The notes beneath the pieces were generated by a model. That model was given only the letters and a program-made list of their open reading frames with translations. It was not told the DNA's origin and did no database searches. A stretch of DNA of 64,000 nt from Nissolia schottii. Taxonomy: Eukaryota > Streptophyta > Magnoliopsida > Fabales > Fabaceae. Location: NCBI GenBank assembly GCA_003254905.1, contig QANU01086678.1:113112-177111 (forward strand), written 5' to 3'. Shown here piece by piece: positions 24,760 through 37,500 of this stretch. The position numbers and the translations under genes were made by a program. Positions within the stretch are counted from its first letter, which is position 1; the number at the start of each line of letters is the position of its first letter.

Positions 24760-25555
24760 AATGACAAATTCTAAGGGCATCATGTTATACTAAATATTTA
24801 TTTTTCCCCATGACAAATTAAGCTCGACACTATAGGTCATGATAATGCTAAGGCCCCTACTCCAAGAGTGGGGAACTAATGGAGTATAAGGGTCCCAAGA
24901 CTTTAATGTTATGAATAACTTAGAGAAAATTCCAAGTTTTTAACCAAATACATGACAAATTGGTCACGGCGACTCAGTCATAAGGGATGACAGTTAATCA
25001 CGATCAAAAGGTCCATGACGCAATATGTGGCATGACGATGTGAAGATGGATGACAGTTACATTTTCATCCAAGGGACCATGGCTTGACACGTAGAGTTAA
25101 CATGAATCAGGATTCTGAATATCATGACGGTTACTAAAAGATCTGAGGACTGACAACACGACAAGTGGCTCGTTGGATTGAAGACACGTGGGCAATCAAA
25201 GCATTGCGTTTTGAATGTTTCTCATCAGGAAGCATCATTTGGCACCCAAAATTCAAATTCAAGTGTCATGATGCGGAGGCGCCAAAAAGCAGTTACATAA
25301 TCTTAAAGCTCAAAGCACAAGAATTCAAATTCAAATGTCATAACGCAGAGGTTCCAGAAAGCAGTTACATAACCGTTAGGGCTCAATTTTCTCTATAAAT
25401 AGAACCCATTAGGCACAATTTTTACCAAGTTCCTAGGATTACACACTTGCAAACACTCTCACATGCTCACTGACAACTCTCCAACAAGAGTTATCTCTAT
25501 TTACTTTTTCTATAATTTTTAGTTAGAATAGGTTAGGATTTAGTAAGTTTGATGC
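24760..25555 (+). mobile_element. LTR-like segment with TATA box and internal tandem duplication
   Basis: The segment is richer in G and C than its flanks and holds a clear promoter shape: TATAAATA at 25394-25401 followed by a C/T/A-rich leader. A 70-bp unit is duplicated just before it (25251-25301 and 25322-25373, both with TTCAAATTCAA, TGTCAT and AAGCAGTTACATAA). Duplicated enhancer-like units before a TATA box are common in plant LTR U3 regions. Ends and target duplication were not found, so the boundaries are approximate and it could instead be a gene promoter remnant. Confidence 0.45.
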
Positions 25556-25599
25556 ATGATTGGTTGGACTTAATTGTCTTTTTATCTTTGGTATATTTA

Positions 25600-26855
25600 T
25601 GTATGTTTAAATGTGTCAAGGCCCAAAATTCAAGAAAATAAGCCAAAATATGAGTCAAAGAAGCATCTCACGTGAGACCTAAGGAGCATCATTTGTCTCG
25701 CGCGAGACAAGAAAATAGAAAGGAAAAATTGGAATTCTAGAAGACATATCGCGTGAGACATAGAAAACAAAAAGCAAGGATTGAAATTCAGTCAAGGCGT
25801 CTCGCGTGAGACGTGAACTCATCTCGTGCGAGACGTGCTAAACAGAGAGTGAATATCAAGATTTAGTAGGGTGTCTCGCGCGAGACACAATGGATCTCAC
25901 ACAAGACACAATCGTAAGAGGCCCAAAACGTGTGAAAACCTAGATTAAAACGCCTAGAGAAAAGAATACGAAACCATTTCGATTTTGCTAAGACTTTTCA
26001 CTACTTTTGCAATCATCAAGGTGGAAAGAGAAAGAACATACAAGGAGTCTCAATTATGCCAAGGAAGGAGATCGATTCGTTCGCGATTCAATTCCAAGGC
26101 TTCCCTATCTTCTATGTATTTTCCTATCTTTTCATTGTTTATTGTTAATTTCAGTTTTCACATCATAAACTAATTGCCCTTTGGATTGGGAGGATGATGT
26201 AACTCTAATATTTTCTTTTAATTTTAATTTCTTTGTTATTCAATTGTGTTTGTTGTGAATTGATTTCTCTATGCTTAATGCCTTTCGTTAACTGGCCATT
26301 AATGAATTGTTAGTAAACCTAGGGGAACTTTGAGAAAAGAAACTAGGCGGAAATGAAAAATTGATCATCACTTAACTATTTCTTAGAGATAAGAATAGAG
26401 GGTGGTGCAATCCTTAGCCTTACAAGCTACCAAAGATTCGTAAAACCTAATCCCTAGGCGAACTAGATTAATTTTAAGAGATTAGTTAATCGGGTCGTTC
26501 ATAGGAGATACGCATGATCTCGACAGAGACTTGCGTTAGAACAAGAATCTAGGTTGTCCTGCAGAAACAATTTGCATAACAAAGAAAACGGAATTAGGGG
26601 AATATTAGTGGTGAAATCGAAGTCTTAAATGCCTTAACCTCTAAATCAAATCTCATTTGCTTGATCTGCATTTTTAATTTCTATCATATTTAATTTACAT
26701 TGCTTGAAATTCAGTTCTACAAATCCCTTTTGTGATTCGACTCTTGAGTTATAATTCTTGCTTGCACCTTTGATCATAACTGTCCTCGTGAGAACGATAC
26801 TTTGGTCTTAAAGACTAATACTTTATACTTGGCAAAGTGATATACTTGCCACATG
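25600..26855 (+). mobile_element. Athila-type (Ty3-gypsy) LTR, probably solo or truncated
   Basis: The body is typical of long Athila/Calypso LTRs: a GC-rich front part with repeated TCTCGCGCGAGA-like palindromes (25665-25910), a leader ending near AAACTAATTGCCCTTTGG, a long transcribed part with CCTAATCCCTAGGCGAAC, and a tail with GAGAACGATACTTTGGTCTT and ATATACTTGCCACA. Family LTRs usually end with a 'GGATACGATACT...CTTGCC' type tail. No primer-binding site (TGGCGCC) or gag follows, hence solo or truncated. The exact TG and CA ends and the target duplication could not be fixed. The 62-residue frame at 25985-26173 is incidental. Confidence 0.65.
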
Positions 26856-28440
26856 TGTTTTTCTCACACCACTCGCCCTCGCACCTCCAATGACTACTCA
26901 GAGTACAAGAAAAGCTAAGTACACATCTTGCACTTCACCTTTTCTTTTCCCATTTTTTAAGGATTAAACACTTTATCTTTTCCTTTTCATCTTTACTTGT
27001 AATTATTTGGTATCAAACTTGTCTATAAGACATTGTTTCCTATAATTTAAGTTTCTATACATATGTTCTTATACTCATAATTCTATAACTGAAACTTAAA
27101 TGATCAAACACTATAAAAACAACATTTGTTTGTCAAGTTCTTAATAATTGCTTTTGTGCTACTAACTCTAGAACTAGAATTTGGTTCAAACAATTAAGTT
27201 GCATACAAAAGCTACACATTGGCATTGGCATTGCCAGTTCAAATTGTTGAGTAATTCTATACATTACCCATTCTTTCAAGTTTCTTTACAATTGTCATCA
27301 AGCACATCACTCTGGAACTAAAATTAGATTGTACACTTACAAAAACCACAAATTTACATTCATACTTGAGTTTTTCTAACATTATTATTTGTACATATCA
27401 CACCAAAACTGAAAACTTGAGTTTACACTCATAAATATCCTAAATTGATAACTCCAATGCTATCTATCGTGAATAGTGCATTGATACAAGGAATGCATTT
27501 CTTAGACACTTTGATAATTATGTCTATGAGATATCACAAAAGGAATCATTTCAATTCCTTAAATTAAGATCCTGAAATAAGATGAACTTATCAAATTATT
27601 TATTGTCAACAATAATACTAAAAATCACTGAAAACAAAAAGATATTAGCAAAATGAGAATTAATAAAGAACACTAATCCAAAGTATTGGTAGATTTTTCC
27701 CCCTGAATTTAATGTTTTGCATGCATGAATATGGGCGCCTAATACAACTCGATCGTTTGGAATACAGTTTGTATATTAAGTGTACTTAGTCGGCAATCTG
27801 CATTTGTTCAATTGATTTACTAGTACTAGCTTTTAATGTGACGTTGAAATGACTTTTAGTTTGTTTTTTTTTTTAAAGGAAGCAAGTCTTATTCATATAA
27901 AAATATCTGATCCCATCGTTGGTTGAAGAAAAAAGTCGAGGAGAAAAGAAAATGAAAAGGAAAGAATTGTGAAATTTTAATATTTTCTTTTATTTGAATA
28001 TGAAAAGGTATAAAGAAAATAAAAGCGTGAACCTCAAAAAAAAAAAAAAACTTCAACTACCTGATCAATTATATAAGAAATAATTTATGTTTAAACATTT
28101 AAACTAAAAGCAAAATTATGATAATTTATTTTATTTAAATAATTTAATTATTATAAATTAATAGTGTAAAGTTTTTTTTATATTATTATTCAATTAAATA
28201 AAAATGTATCTGAGTGTGAGAATTAACTTAAAAGACAAATTAAAACGTGAGAAAAAGCATAAGGAATGAAAAAGTCAGCGACAAAATTTAATCCTTAGAG
28301 TGTTTTTAAATTCTAAGAAACCGACCGCAATTTAGGAAGAAAAAATAATTATACTATGCATATTTGAGTTTTTTACTTAAACAATATACTGAAGGAGACA
28401 AGTGCAGGTAAGAAGTTGAATTGGCATGTCTGTGGAACTT
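26856..28440. other. Intergenic, AT-rich
   Basis: No gene. 27000-27480 contains loosely repeated phrases (TCTAGAACTAGAATT, TCTGGAACTAAAATTAGATT, CACCAAAACTGAAAACTTGA) that may be an old degenerate repeat. A-runs occur near 28036. Confidence 0.45.
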
Positions 28441-28559
28441 AAATGAGATTAGTTATTGATTAGCAGTCAAATCACGGTTCCTTAGAAGCGTATAATCCGG
28501 AAATAAAGGATGATTTTGCCATGCCATTCCATTCCACGCTAAGATTGTCGATTTCAGGG

Positions 28560-28800
28560 GCTCCATTTCTCGATGGTTGCCACGTGGAACAGGAGAACCG
28601 TTGACCAGACGTACGGTTACCACTGTTGAGCATTGACTAACAACGTCCCTTTCCATCTCTTTCTTTTCCTAAGATGATGAGACAAAAGGGAAGGTGAGTG
28701 GGACCCGCGCGACTCATCCACGTAGAAACCCACGTGGGACTGTCATTCATATTGAGGTTGCTTCACTCAAGTCATCAAGTGGTCCCTCACATCACCCATG
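28560..28800. promoter_or_regulatory. GC-rich island with G-boxes and W-boxes, no gene attached
   Basis: Two perfect G-boxes CACGTG (28581-28586 and 28731-28736), two W-box cores TTGACC (28601-28606) and TTGACT (28633-28638), and a near G-box CCACGTAG (28719) lie within 160 bases in an otherwise AT-rich desert. In plants these are binding sites for bZIP/bHLH and WRKY factors. No start codon with a believable gene follows on either strand. It may be the promoter of a gene lost by deletion, or of a short non-coding transcript. Confidence 0.4.
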
Positions 28801-30631
28801 GACTTTTTCAATACCACTAATGCTTAGCATTTTATTTTGTCAAATTCGATTCTATTGTTATCGCTGCCAAGCAAATCAGTTGGTAAGTTTCGAAATCTCT
28901 CAAATTGATCTTTGAAGTTAGTAACGGTAATTTAATTTCTAACATCATCCCTTCATAATTGAAACTTAATGATTGTTGATTTGGCACATTTAGTAACATG
29001 TAAAACTCTCATCTTTGATTTTGAGGTGAATGTAAAACTAAGAACCATCATATTAATCCCTTAAATTTGAAAACATATGAATTCATCGCTCAATTCCAAT
29101 AACACAATAATTTTTAAACTAAAACCCTAACTCTCCAAATTGTATGCTTGTCTTAATAATTAAACACCTAAATACAACCCTAAACTAGTTCAACAAACCA
29201 AATAAAAAGAATAATTTTCCAATACCATACCTTCCATCACTAATATACCGATCATCATCATCATTATCATTACCATCACCGCAACAACACCCCCACCCCA
29301 ACCCACAACCACCCTATCTTCACTCTCACTACTCTCACCCACCCCACCCGACTTCCACACGCAACTCCACCCAAGCCACCATCACGGATCGGAGCACACA
29401 ACAAAAATGGAGGTCGGGAAAATATGCAGAAAAAAAGATAGACAAAAGAAAAATTGGCTAGGAGGATAATACCAAAAAAAAAGAAAAGTTAAAGCACAAG
29501 GTTCATCAACATTTTCATCCCCCACATCCCATTCTCTCCATCATTTACACGTCCAAACACCATAGCCAAATCTTTTCTTTCAAACCCTAAACACGTAACC
29601 AAACAATAAGCCAAAATCAAATCTCAAACCCACCAAAACCAAAGCTTTCTCTCCATAATAAACAACTCAAAACTGAATCCCAAATGTCCACAATAACAAA
29701 CCCAAAAAAAAAAAATTCCCAAATCACCATACAAATCAAAATAAACCCATCACCAGCGGCCATGAGTCTTTAATAGTCGTGGCTTCCTCATTGTATCTCT
29801 CATCAGTGCAATAGTGAAGTCGCTAATCCGACCACTACTCAGTCCTTGATGTCGCAATTGCAAGCCCTATCGCATGAGTTGCTACCCATCGCGAATCGTG
29901 AAGAAGGAAGGCACGGTTGTGTATGCTGACGATCCATGTAGCACGTGGTTATAACTTTAGAGGTAGGTTGGGTGCAAGTTGTTAAAATTGAGATCGTTAT
30001 GTAAGATAGGAAGAACAAAATAAAAACGTAAAACGTAAAATCGTAACATGATTTAATTTATAGGATCATTCAATCTAACTGAAAATAATAAGATTGAATG
30101 ACCTCTTCAAAATCGTAAAACTATAAGATTGTAATATTTAAATCAAGATTTTAACCACCTTCCGTGGGTGAGAGTGAAGACATCATTTTTTTTTATTTTA
30201 CATTTTAGGTCTATAATTTAGGTGTTTAATTAAGGTTTTTGTTAGTTTATAATTAATTGATTAGAGATTTAATTTAGTTAGTGCATTAATTTGGGAATTA
30301 AGGTTTTAGATTGAGGAATATTGAGTTAATTAAGATCAGGGATTAAGTTGCCTTGTTTTGATTAACTTAGGAACTAATTTAACGCTCTCTGGACAACCTA
30401 CCACACAAGCTGTCTATTGTGGCACTTAACATGTCACATCACTGTTTGTTAAGTTCTTGTTATGGAGGAATAACATCAGAAACTAATTTGGTTGACGTTG
30501 CCAACTTTGACGATTAATTTGAGATTTTTCAAAATTTTGACAACAAATACATGGATAAATTTGACTTTTCCTCTTTTATGTTCTATTTTGTTCCTTGAAA
30601 ATGTCACGTGTCTTTCGTATAAGTGAATAAG
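28801..30631. other. Intergenic; C/A-rich low-complexity stretch at 29230-29400
   Basis: No gene is supported. 29240-29400 is CAT/CCA/CAC-rich on the plus strand. 29755-29960 is more balanced in composition and may be a decayed exon or repeat, but no conserved motif was seen. Confidence 0.45.
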
Positions 30632-31251
30632 TAAGGGTGTGAACAGGTCAGACGATATGTCAGGGCCTGCGACCTAGCCTGTTTAAGAAAAAGGTCAAGT
30701 CTTTTTCAAAGTCTGTTTCAATAAAGAGGTCAGACTCAAGCTACTACACAGAGGCCATGCCCAGGCGACTACAAAAGCCTGTTAGGTTTGTAAGGCCAAC
30801 TTGTTTATAAATATGTCCATATGGGTTTTACTAAAAAAATAAGCTTACATTACTTTCACTTGGACTCAAACTAAAGACAATCACAATATCAAGGCAATGC
30901 CTTAGCCACTAGACTAATATCACTTTTTATAATATTTTATGCAATCATATTTATTAATATAATTTAAGTAATGTTTCGGACTTAGATCGTGGAAGGTATT
31001 TGAATATTATTGGTCTTGTATATTTCGGGCTTAGATCCTGAAAGACGGTTGATTATTATTATTGAATGTTGTGTTATTGGTTGTGCAGTAACACGCCACA
31101 GTAACAAGCCAAACAACAGATTTTTTATAATAAAAAAATATACATAGGCAGGTCTATTAGGCTCCAGCGCCCTCCCAAGCAGGCTAGGTCAGGCTAAAAA
31201 AATAGTCTTTATAGTTAACAGGTCATAAAACCCTGACCTGTTCCCATCCCT
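30632..31251. mobile_element. hAT-like MITE, about 620 bp
   Basis: The ends are inverted: the left end has AAGGGTGTGAACAGGTCAG, and the right end, read inward, has AGGGATGGGAACAGGTCAGG. More imperfectly paired blocks follow (GCCTG...CAGGC, GACCT...AGGTC). The interior is short of coding sequence and contains a doubled phrase, TTCGGACTTAGATCGTG and TTCGGGCTTAGATCCTG (30976 and 31023). The flanks (GTGAATAAG and TAATAAATA) do not form a clean 8-bp duplication, so the hAT class is tentative. Confidence 0.6.
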
Positions 31252-31800
31252 AATAATAAATAGATTGATAGAGTTAAATTTTCTAAACCTTTTTCTCTTT
31301 CAATATTTTCATATTCTCACGAGAGAAGTAGTACTTGAGAGTCTTATTTCTTAACCTAACTTATTTTTTACTCATTTCATACACACACTTGTCAAAATTT
31401 GAAACTAAAATTAATGAAATTAATTAAGATTTTGACAAGTGTATATTATAAGATAAATAAATAAATAAATTAAGGTAAACAATAGGACTCTCAATCATTT
31501 CTCTTATCATGATATTATCCCTAATCTTTATCAAAAGCTTAACTTATTTTATAGGAATGATTGTGCGTTGTAACACAATTCATCGTGAAGAGTTCGTTGA
31601 GCTTTAGTGTAAACAATGCATAACAGATGAGATTTGAATTCTCTAAAATGAGATGTCTCATCCTAAAAAATAAAGTGAGAGATGTCATCATTAAATTAAT
31701 ACACCTATTTTATATTCATGGCTCGGTTCTTGCATTTCCACCTCATTACTAGAATCCATTCCTAGAAAAAGAATTTACCGGAAAAATCTTCCTTAACTCA
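31252..31800. other. Intergenic, AT-rich
   Basis: No gene or recognisable element. A (AAAT)n-like stretch lies near 31455-31475. Confidence 0.4.
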
Positions 31801-32420
31801 TTAAACGGCTTAAACCCCACACGGGCAAAAAACAGAGCAAAAAGTATACAAAAGTTCGTAAGCACACCATACAAACAAAACAGAAACGAAAACAGACACA
31901 CCAAGGGAACAAAACAAGCCCATCACGATATAGGCACACACCAGAATCATACCACTACCCCGTATTACACCCAAAAGAACGATTAACCTAACGTTCCAAA
32001 ATCTGTAACCCACCCTGTGACAACCACACCACTTTCTGCAGCGAACCATTTCTATCAACTGACTACATCTTCCGCTATTTTCTGATCCTTAACCTATCCA
32101 CTTTGATATTTATATTATTAAAAATAACTCCTAAAGTGATTGAATTTGTTCCTGATAAATCTCATGTCCCACCCAAACCTTGCTTCCTTTTTTAGCCACG
32201 AATCCACTAGGGTAGAATTAGTCAAAACGATTAAATCAAGCTCAAAACAGCCAATATCTTCAATCAGAAACCGAATTCCCAAAACAATAGCCTGTAATTC
32301 TGCCTCTGTTTGAGATTATGATTTTGTAGCCTCCAATAAACTAGCACAAAAAATAGAGTATTTAAAAGATAACACACCACCAGACGAGCAACTCTACCTT
32401 TGGAGGAGCCAAGCCCTTCA
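31801..32420 (-). pseudogene. LINE remnant: RNase H-like domain and 3' tail
   Basis: Reading leftward on the minus strand from about 32340 gives SQTEAELQAIVLGIRFLIED, then LDLIVLTNSTLVDSWLKKEA, then RFIRNKFNHF and a stop near 32125. This is the RNase H-like (RVT_3) pattern found at the C-terminus of plant non-LTR retrotransposon polyproteins: the TEAELQAI block with its catalytic Glu, and TNS where TDS with its catalytic Asp is usual. A stop precedes SQTEAEL. The rest, 32100-31801, would be the 3' end of the element. No reverse transcriptase is present upstream, so it is a 5'-truncated copy. Confidence 0.7.
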
Positions 32421-32897
32421 AAATTGATGTTTTTGGTTTCTTCTAATTTTACGCTTTTGAACTGAATCGACGATTTTTAGGCGCGACTAGATGATATATT
32501 AGAGACAAAAAAAGAAAATGAGAAATTGTCTCCAAATTTTTTTCTATGCTACAAATTAGAACATTTCAAGTGAATCAAGAATGAGTGTGTTTTCTTATCA
32601 CGACATTGAGTGTTTATAATTTCTATCTATGAAAAAAAAAATTCAGATATTGGTAGAATATATATCAACCCTCATTATATTGACAGTTATGAATAAGTGT
32701 CAACAATAAAACCTTATTTCAACGCTTACAATGATAGTAAAAAAATAAAGTGTTGAAAACGCTCGCTTTTCAACACATAAGAACGTGACTACTTATGATA
32801 ATCTGTATAATAAATTAGATAATCTTTTGTTACAAACTAACTTTTGCAATTGAGTTAAGCTACTTTAATTTTAAAATAGAATCAAAACCTTAGATAT

Positions 32898-33456
32898 TGT
32901 TCGCGAGAAATTCGTATAGGGAACGAAGTTATCTGAACACAAGTAGATGGTGAGGAAAGCACATTGACGGAAGCTCGAGTACTTAGACGGAAGCTTTAAG
33001 CGGATTCTTCTTGGACTGAGTGCGGTGGCAGGGTGTACTTGCAAAGACACTCCGATGCTCAAGTAAGTACAAGTATTAGGTGAATTCACTAGGAAGAGAA
33101 TGAGTGATATGAGGTCATGTGCTTTTATGGATGAGCTAGAATGCTAAGATAGCTAGAGGTAAAGTGAGAAGAGTTCGTTTAACCGTTTTTCGACTTATCT
33201 TTTCTCGCTTATCTAGGAGTTAGTTGCGGATTGGGGAGGAGAAGTCGCAGCTACCTCCTTTTAGCTTTGTTGGGCCGAACCGGACCTGGAATCTTGGGTT
33301 TATGACCTTCTTCTCCTCTAGGCATCGTGAAGCTCTCTCCCTTTGAGCTGGTGTAACCAGGTGAGGAGAGCCCATTGGGTCTCTTAGAGAATGTGAGCTT
33401 CTCTCCCTTCTTAGAGAGTTAGAGCTCCGCGGACCCTCGGTCTTTAGCCCGTAACA
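32898..33456 (-). mobile_element. Solo LTR, about 559 bp, minus orientation
   Basis: Read on the minus strand the segment starts TGTTACGGGC (33456) and ends CGCGAACA (32898), so it has TG...CA ends. It contains GAGCATCGGAGTGTCTTTGC (about 33062-33043), the same R/U5 motif type as in the solo LTR at 9.6-10.0 kb. The flanks are GATAT (32893-32897) and TATAT (33457-33461), a 4-of-5 match that fits an aged target duplication. A shorter relative lies in plus orientation at 46847-47202. No internal retroelement genes adjoin. Confidence 0.75.
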
Positions 33457-33461
33457 TATAT

Positions 33462-34282
33462 GAACTGGATTGCTGAAAATGACCTTCTTACTAGACATTC
33501 AAATTAAGTTTATAACAAACAAAATATACAACATATATATCAACATTTCTTTCCTGTCTCTTTGTCTTCCCTTTTTTTCTCATTGGGGTGTAAAAGAAAA
33601 CAAGCAAATCGCCAACCAGCACGATGATCTGTCAAGCTATTTGCGTTAGAATCTCTCACACTTTGTGAGACAACGGATTGAAAAGACTCAGAGTATGCAT
33701 GAACAAATAAGGAAAAGAAAAAGGCTTCATATCCATCAACAGTGAGAGCCTTGCCTTTGTATGCTTGCCGTGTTGCCAACAATGATGAAGATGGGCATCA
33801 ATTATTTATACATGTTCGTAGCTCTATGATTCAAAATTAAGGCAAACCAAACCATGATGTAAACTGAACGATGGCTGAATAATTGGACATGAAATGAAAG
33901 TCATAAAACAATAGTTAACCACAATATGATTCATCGAATTCGAACTAGATGGCAACCCCTTGCTTGGCTATTTGTGTGAATAACAACGATGTGCATGCAC
34001 TCTAATTCAATCACATTAATTAGACAGGCCTTGATTAATGTATAGTTCTTAGTTATACTATTTAATGGAGATCTTCTGTATTTAATCCATGCCACGAGCG
34101 ACACCTGTCATTTATCGATCATCACAAGGCACTAAATTAGGCAGTGCGTGATGACTCCAAACAGATTGATGAAATCCAGAGATTTTCTGTTCCATTTTCT
34201 GCCTATGCTACTTAAAATTAGTCATGTGTAAATATTATGGTTAATTTTAAAATAGTTAGTTTTAAATAAAAAACACAAGTGA

Positions 34283-34340
<58 letters not shown>

Positions 34341-36708
34341 ATATTTTGATTGAGTAAACATTAAATAGAACGGAAAACCTGTACAAAAGATTTCAATCCG
34401 ACTCCTTACATAACATACTAAAAATTAATACTATATATTTATTAAAAAACTACTATAGAATTAAGCGTAATTAAGGAGACAAACGAGTCGAGTCAACCCA
34501 CATATAACTTGTGTGTAAATAAGCTGTGTTGAGCTGAATTGATTTTTTAAGCTAGTTAAAGTATATGTTTGTCTGGTTTATTAAGATATTCACGGGTTGA
34601 TGAGTTGGTTCGCTAGTCAATAAAAATATTTTTAAAAAAATTTAATAATTTTTACTATTTATTAAAAAGTATCTTTCTAATAAAATTACTGAATGTCTAT
34701 GAAGTCACAAAAATTTGTAAAAAATGTCCCTTCCTTGCTGCGTAGTGCAGTTACATGCTGCCACCAATTTAATATTTCAAAAGTTAAAATTATGCAGAAT
34801 CATAATGTGATTTGCTTTAATTTAATTCATGCATTTAAATTGAAGTAATATTTTTTATACTGATAAATTGAAGCAATATGACCATTAGTTTAAAATTCTG
34901 AGCTATCATTGCAACTAAAAAGAAAAATCACAAAATCATAGGTTCTATTTCTATCAAAAGGATCTTTTACATCCCAAGAAATAGAATATAAAGTTCTTTT
35001 TTTTCAACCCCCACTCCCCAGCAAACCAACTCCCTTAACTCGTGGGTTAAATGAGTTTAACCCGTCAAGTTAAAACTTTTAAACGAGTTGAATTCTAACT
35101 CGCCCAGTAAAAAAGAGTGAATCGACTATCCCGTTTTGTCGAGGTGAACCAATTTTGTCATCCTTACATAATAGAATGTGATGAAAATAGTCTTAACAAA
35201 AAATATCAACTCAATGATTTTTTCTTTTTCTATTCACTAATATCACCTCAATGATATTATTACATTTTTGAAAAATGTTTATATAGCCAAGATAAATAGA
35301 CAATTAACAATTAACTTCTCTTGCATTTTTCTCTATCCATCAGTCATTTCACTTATTTTATTTTCTTTTATAATTTTTTTCTCTTTTTTTCTTTCTATAT
35401 TTGTTGGTTGTCCACTCATTTTAATTGTACAAATAGCAAATTCTATATTTTTAGAATGAGCAAGTTTTAGTAATAGCAATGAAAAAGTTGATTGCAAGTT
35501 CAAGTTTTCGGTATTAGTAAGATATCCTATAATAACCATAATTTGTTTCGTTTTTAGTATATTAATTTATGAATGTACAAAAAAAGGTGAAAAGTGATAG
35601 TTATAATGAGACGGAGGAAATATATAATTAGTTAATATAATTAGTTAATAGTTATCGCTTTTAAAACACATTTCAAATACTCCCAAAAGGAATGTTATAC
35701 TTTAATCAAAATTACGTACTTACATACATAATCACATTTGGTGTATATAAATGAAAGGCGTTATTCTTCTAATAAGTCTTTAATTTAAATAGTTGGAAAA
35801 TGTTATAATATGATGATTTTTTTTTTGGTCGGTCATAATATGATGAATGAATTGATGATGAGCATAATAGGTCTTGTTGGGCCATAGATGAGAACATGAT
35901 ATAGTTTTCTTTCGGTCAAACGAACCAAGAAATTATGATTTGTGGGCCACTTAATTGCCGTTATTAGCCCATTACCACAAAGTACAAAGCCCGATATTGT
36001 GCCTTGTAGAAGGCAGAAGCTTTCAAGGAATATAGCCGAAAAATATTGCAAGCTTTCAGGAAAGGGAAAGCCCATCTATCCCCTCGCACCTATTGGCACG
36101 AATAAAGCCTTCGTGATTATTTAGTATCATTTTTCTTGGGTTCTGATTGTGGACTTAGGTTAGATAGTGGTGATTGGGCTGGAAGAGATGGTGCGAGAAA
36201 TATCGTTGAGACAAGAGGAAACTTAGGGGGCGTTTGGTATTGTGTCAAACATTATTGAATAATCTGGATTATTTTTTATTGTTAAATTATTATTAATATT
36301 ACATTACTTTATTTAGTATATAAAAAATTATAAAATAATACACATTATTTATTATTATTATTATTATTTATATTATCATTTTTATTGTTATTATTATTAC
36401 TACTATCTAGATGCGGTAATCTAGATAATCAAAGCTAATAATTACAACTTCAATGTTCATAAGATACTATAAGAACCATCATGATTGTCTCAATACCTCT
36501 GAATATGATAAAATTTTTGTTCATAAATAATAAGAAAATAAATAGAAAATATACTGAGCCTCTTTATTCATGATACATAACACTCTTATCTAAACAATTG
36601 TCAAGCCTCAAATCCAGCAGACAAAGCAGCAGCACACCACGACATGGCCATCTTGATATTCAGAACAATAATCCTCGAGAACCAACCAAAAAACCCACCT
36701 CTCCACAT
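33462..36708. other. Intergenic; (TTA)n at 34285-34340
   Basis: AT-rich. A perfect (TTA)n microsatellite spans about 55 bases. A phrase at 36226, AGGGGGCGTTTGGTATTG, looks like a PIF/Harbinger-type MITE start, but no matching end was found. The short frames at 33540-33782 and 35833-36124 show no domain. Confidence 0.45.
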
Positions 36709-37500
36709 TCAAAAAATGATATCCTCATCTTTCTGAGTCATCACAGACAACAACAAGTCATGAGCCGAATTCAATGAAATCCCTTTCTGCAATGCTAGCT
36801 TCTCAGCAACCTGTTCCTCGGCGAACATCTTGGCAGACTGCATCCGCCTCTCAATTTCCCTCTTCTTATAACCCTGAATCTTCTTCAACCTAAAGAAATC
36901 CTCTCTTTCTAGCTCGTCCAACTCTCCCTTAATGTAACTAATGGTGTTCTCAATCCTAGGCTTCACCACATTCTCGAGGGCATTAACCCTCCGGTTTGTA
37001 GTCTTGATCGCCTCATCGAGCGTGAGGAAAGATGTCTGCAGGGAAGCAAGCTCCACCAGAACCTCAATTGCCTTGATGTATGCGGCGCGGCATTGCTGCA
37101 CCTGCTGGCCACCCCTGGCCAATCCGGTGAGGTCATTCTTGTTAGCCTCACCATCGCTGGTGTAGTCGAACTTGGGGAGCTTAACACCAGCGACATTCTC
37201 CTGGCGGGAGCGGACTCTAAGGGAAGCTTCCCGAACATTCTCAAGGACAACGTGCCTGATGTTGTCACCAGCTACATACTTGGCTTCGGTCAGGGCAAAA
37301 GAAGAGTTCTTCATGATGTCCCCCATTGATTCCTTGGTCGACACTATCTTCTTCAGAATCTGCCTGAACTGCACAGTGAGGGCATCGCTCTTCTTCTTCA
37401 GAAGCGCGTGCCCACGCGTGGCTCCAACCAGACGAGTCTTCGTCACTCCTAGCATTGTCACCGTGGGGACCACATTCAGACGCTGTGTTTGCCCCGACAT
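36709..37500 (-). CDS. VHA-D: V-type proton ATPase subunit D
   Basis: A single uninterrupted frame of 263 residues, against about 261 in Arabidopsis VHA-D. Subunit D is the long helical shaft of the V1 rotor; it couples ATP hydrolysis to proton pumping into the vacuole and trans-Golgi network. The start is chosen at MSGQTQRLNVVPT (37500), the conserved N-terminus; the upstream in-frame ATG at 37530 would add a Lys/Arg-rich leader not usual for the family. Visible family blocks are TKTRLVGATRGHALLKKKSD, then FALTEAKYVAGDN, then NVAGVKLPKFD, NRRVNALENVV and LDELEREDFFRLKKIQ. The N- and C-terminal thirds are heptad-like and form the coiled-coil shaft. There is no intron in the coding part, as is common for this gene in plants, but a 5' UTR intron is likely. 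It is divergently paired with the RRM gene at 38.7 kb. Confidence 0.96.
   Translation of the reverse strand: MSGQTQRLNVVPTVTMLGVTKTRLVGATRGHALLKKKSDALTVQFRQILKKIVSTKESMGDIMKNSSFALTEAKYVAGDNIRHVVLENVREASLRVRSRQENVAGVKLPKFDYTSDGEANKNDLTGLARGGQQVQQCRAAYIKAIEVLVELASLQTSFLTLDEAIKTTNRRVNALENVVKPRIENTISYIKGELDELEREDFFRLKKIQGYKKREIERRMQSAKMFAEEQVAEKLALQKGISLNSAHDLLLSVMTQKDEDIIF

Noticed and set aside
36226..36450. MITE starting GGGGGCGTTTGGTATTG
   Set aside because: A matching inverted end and a TTA/TAA duplication could not be found.
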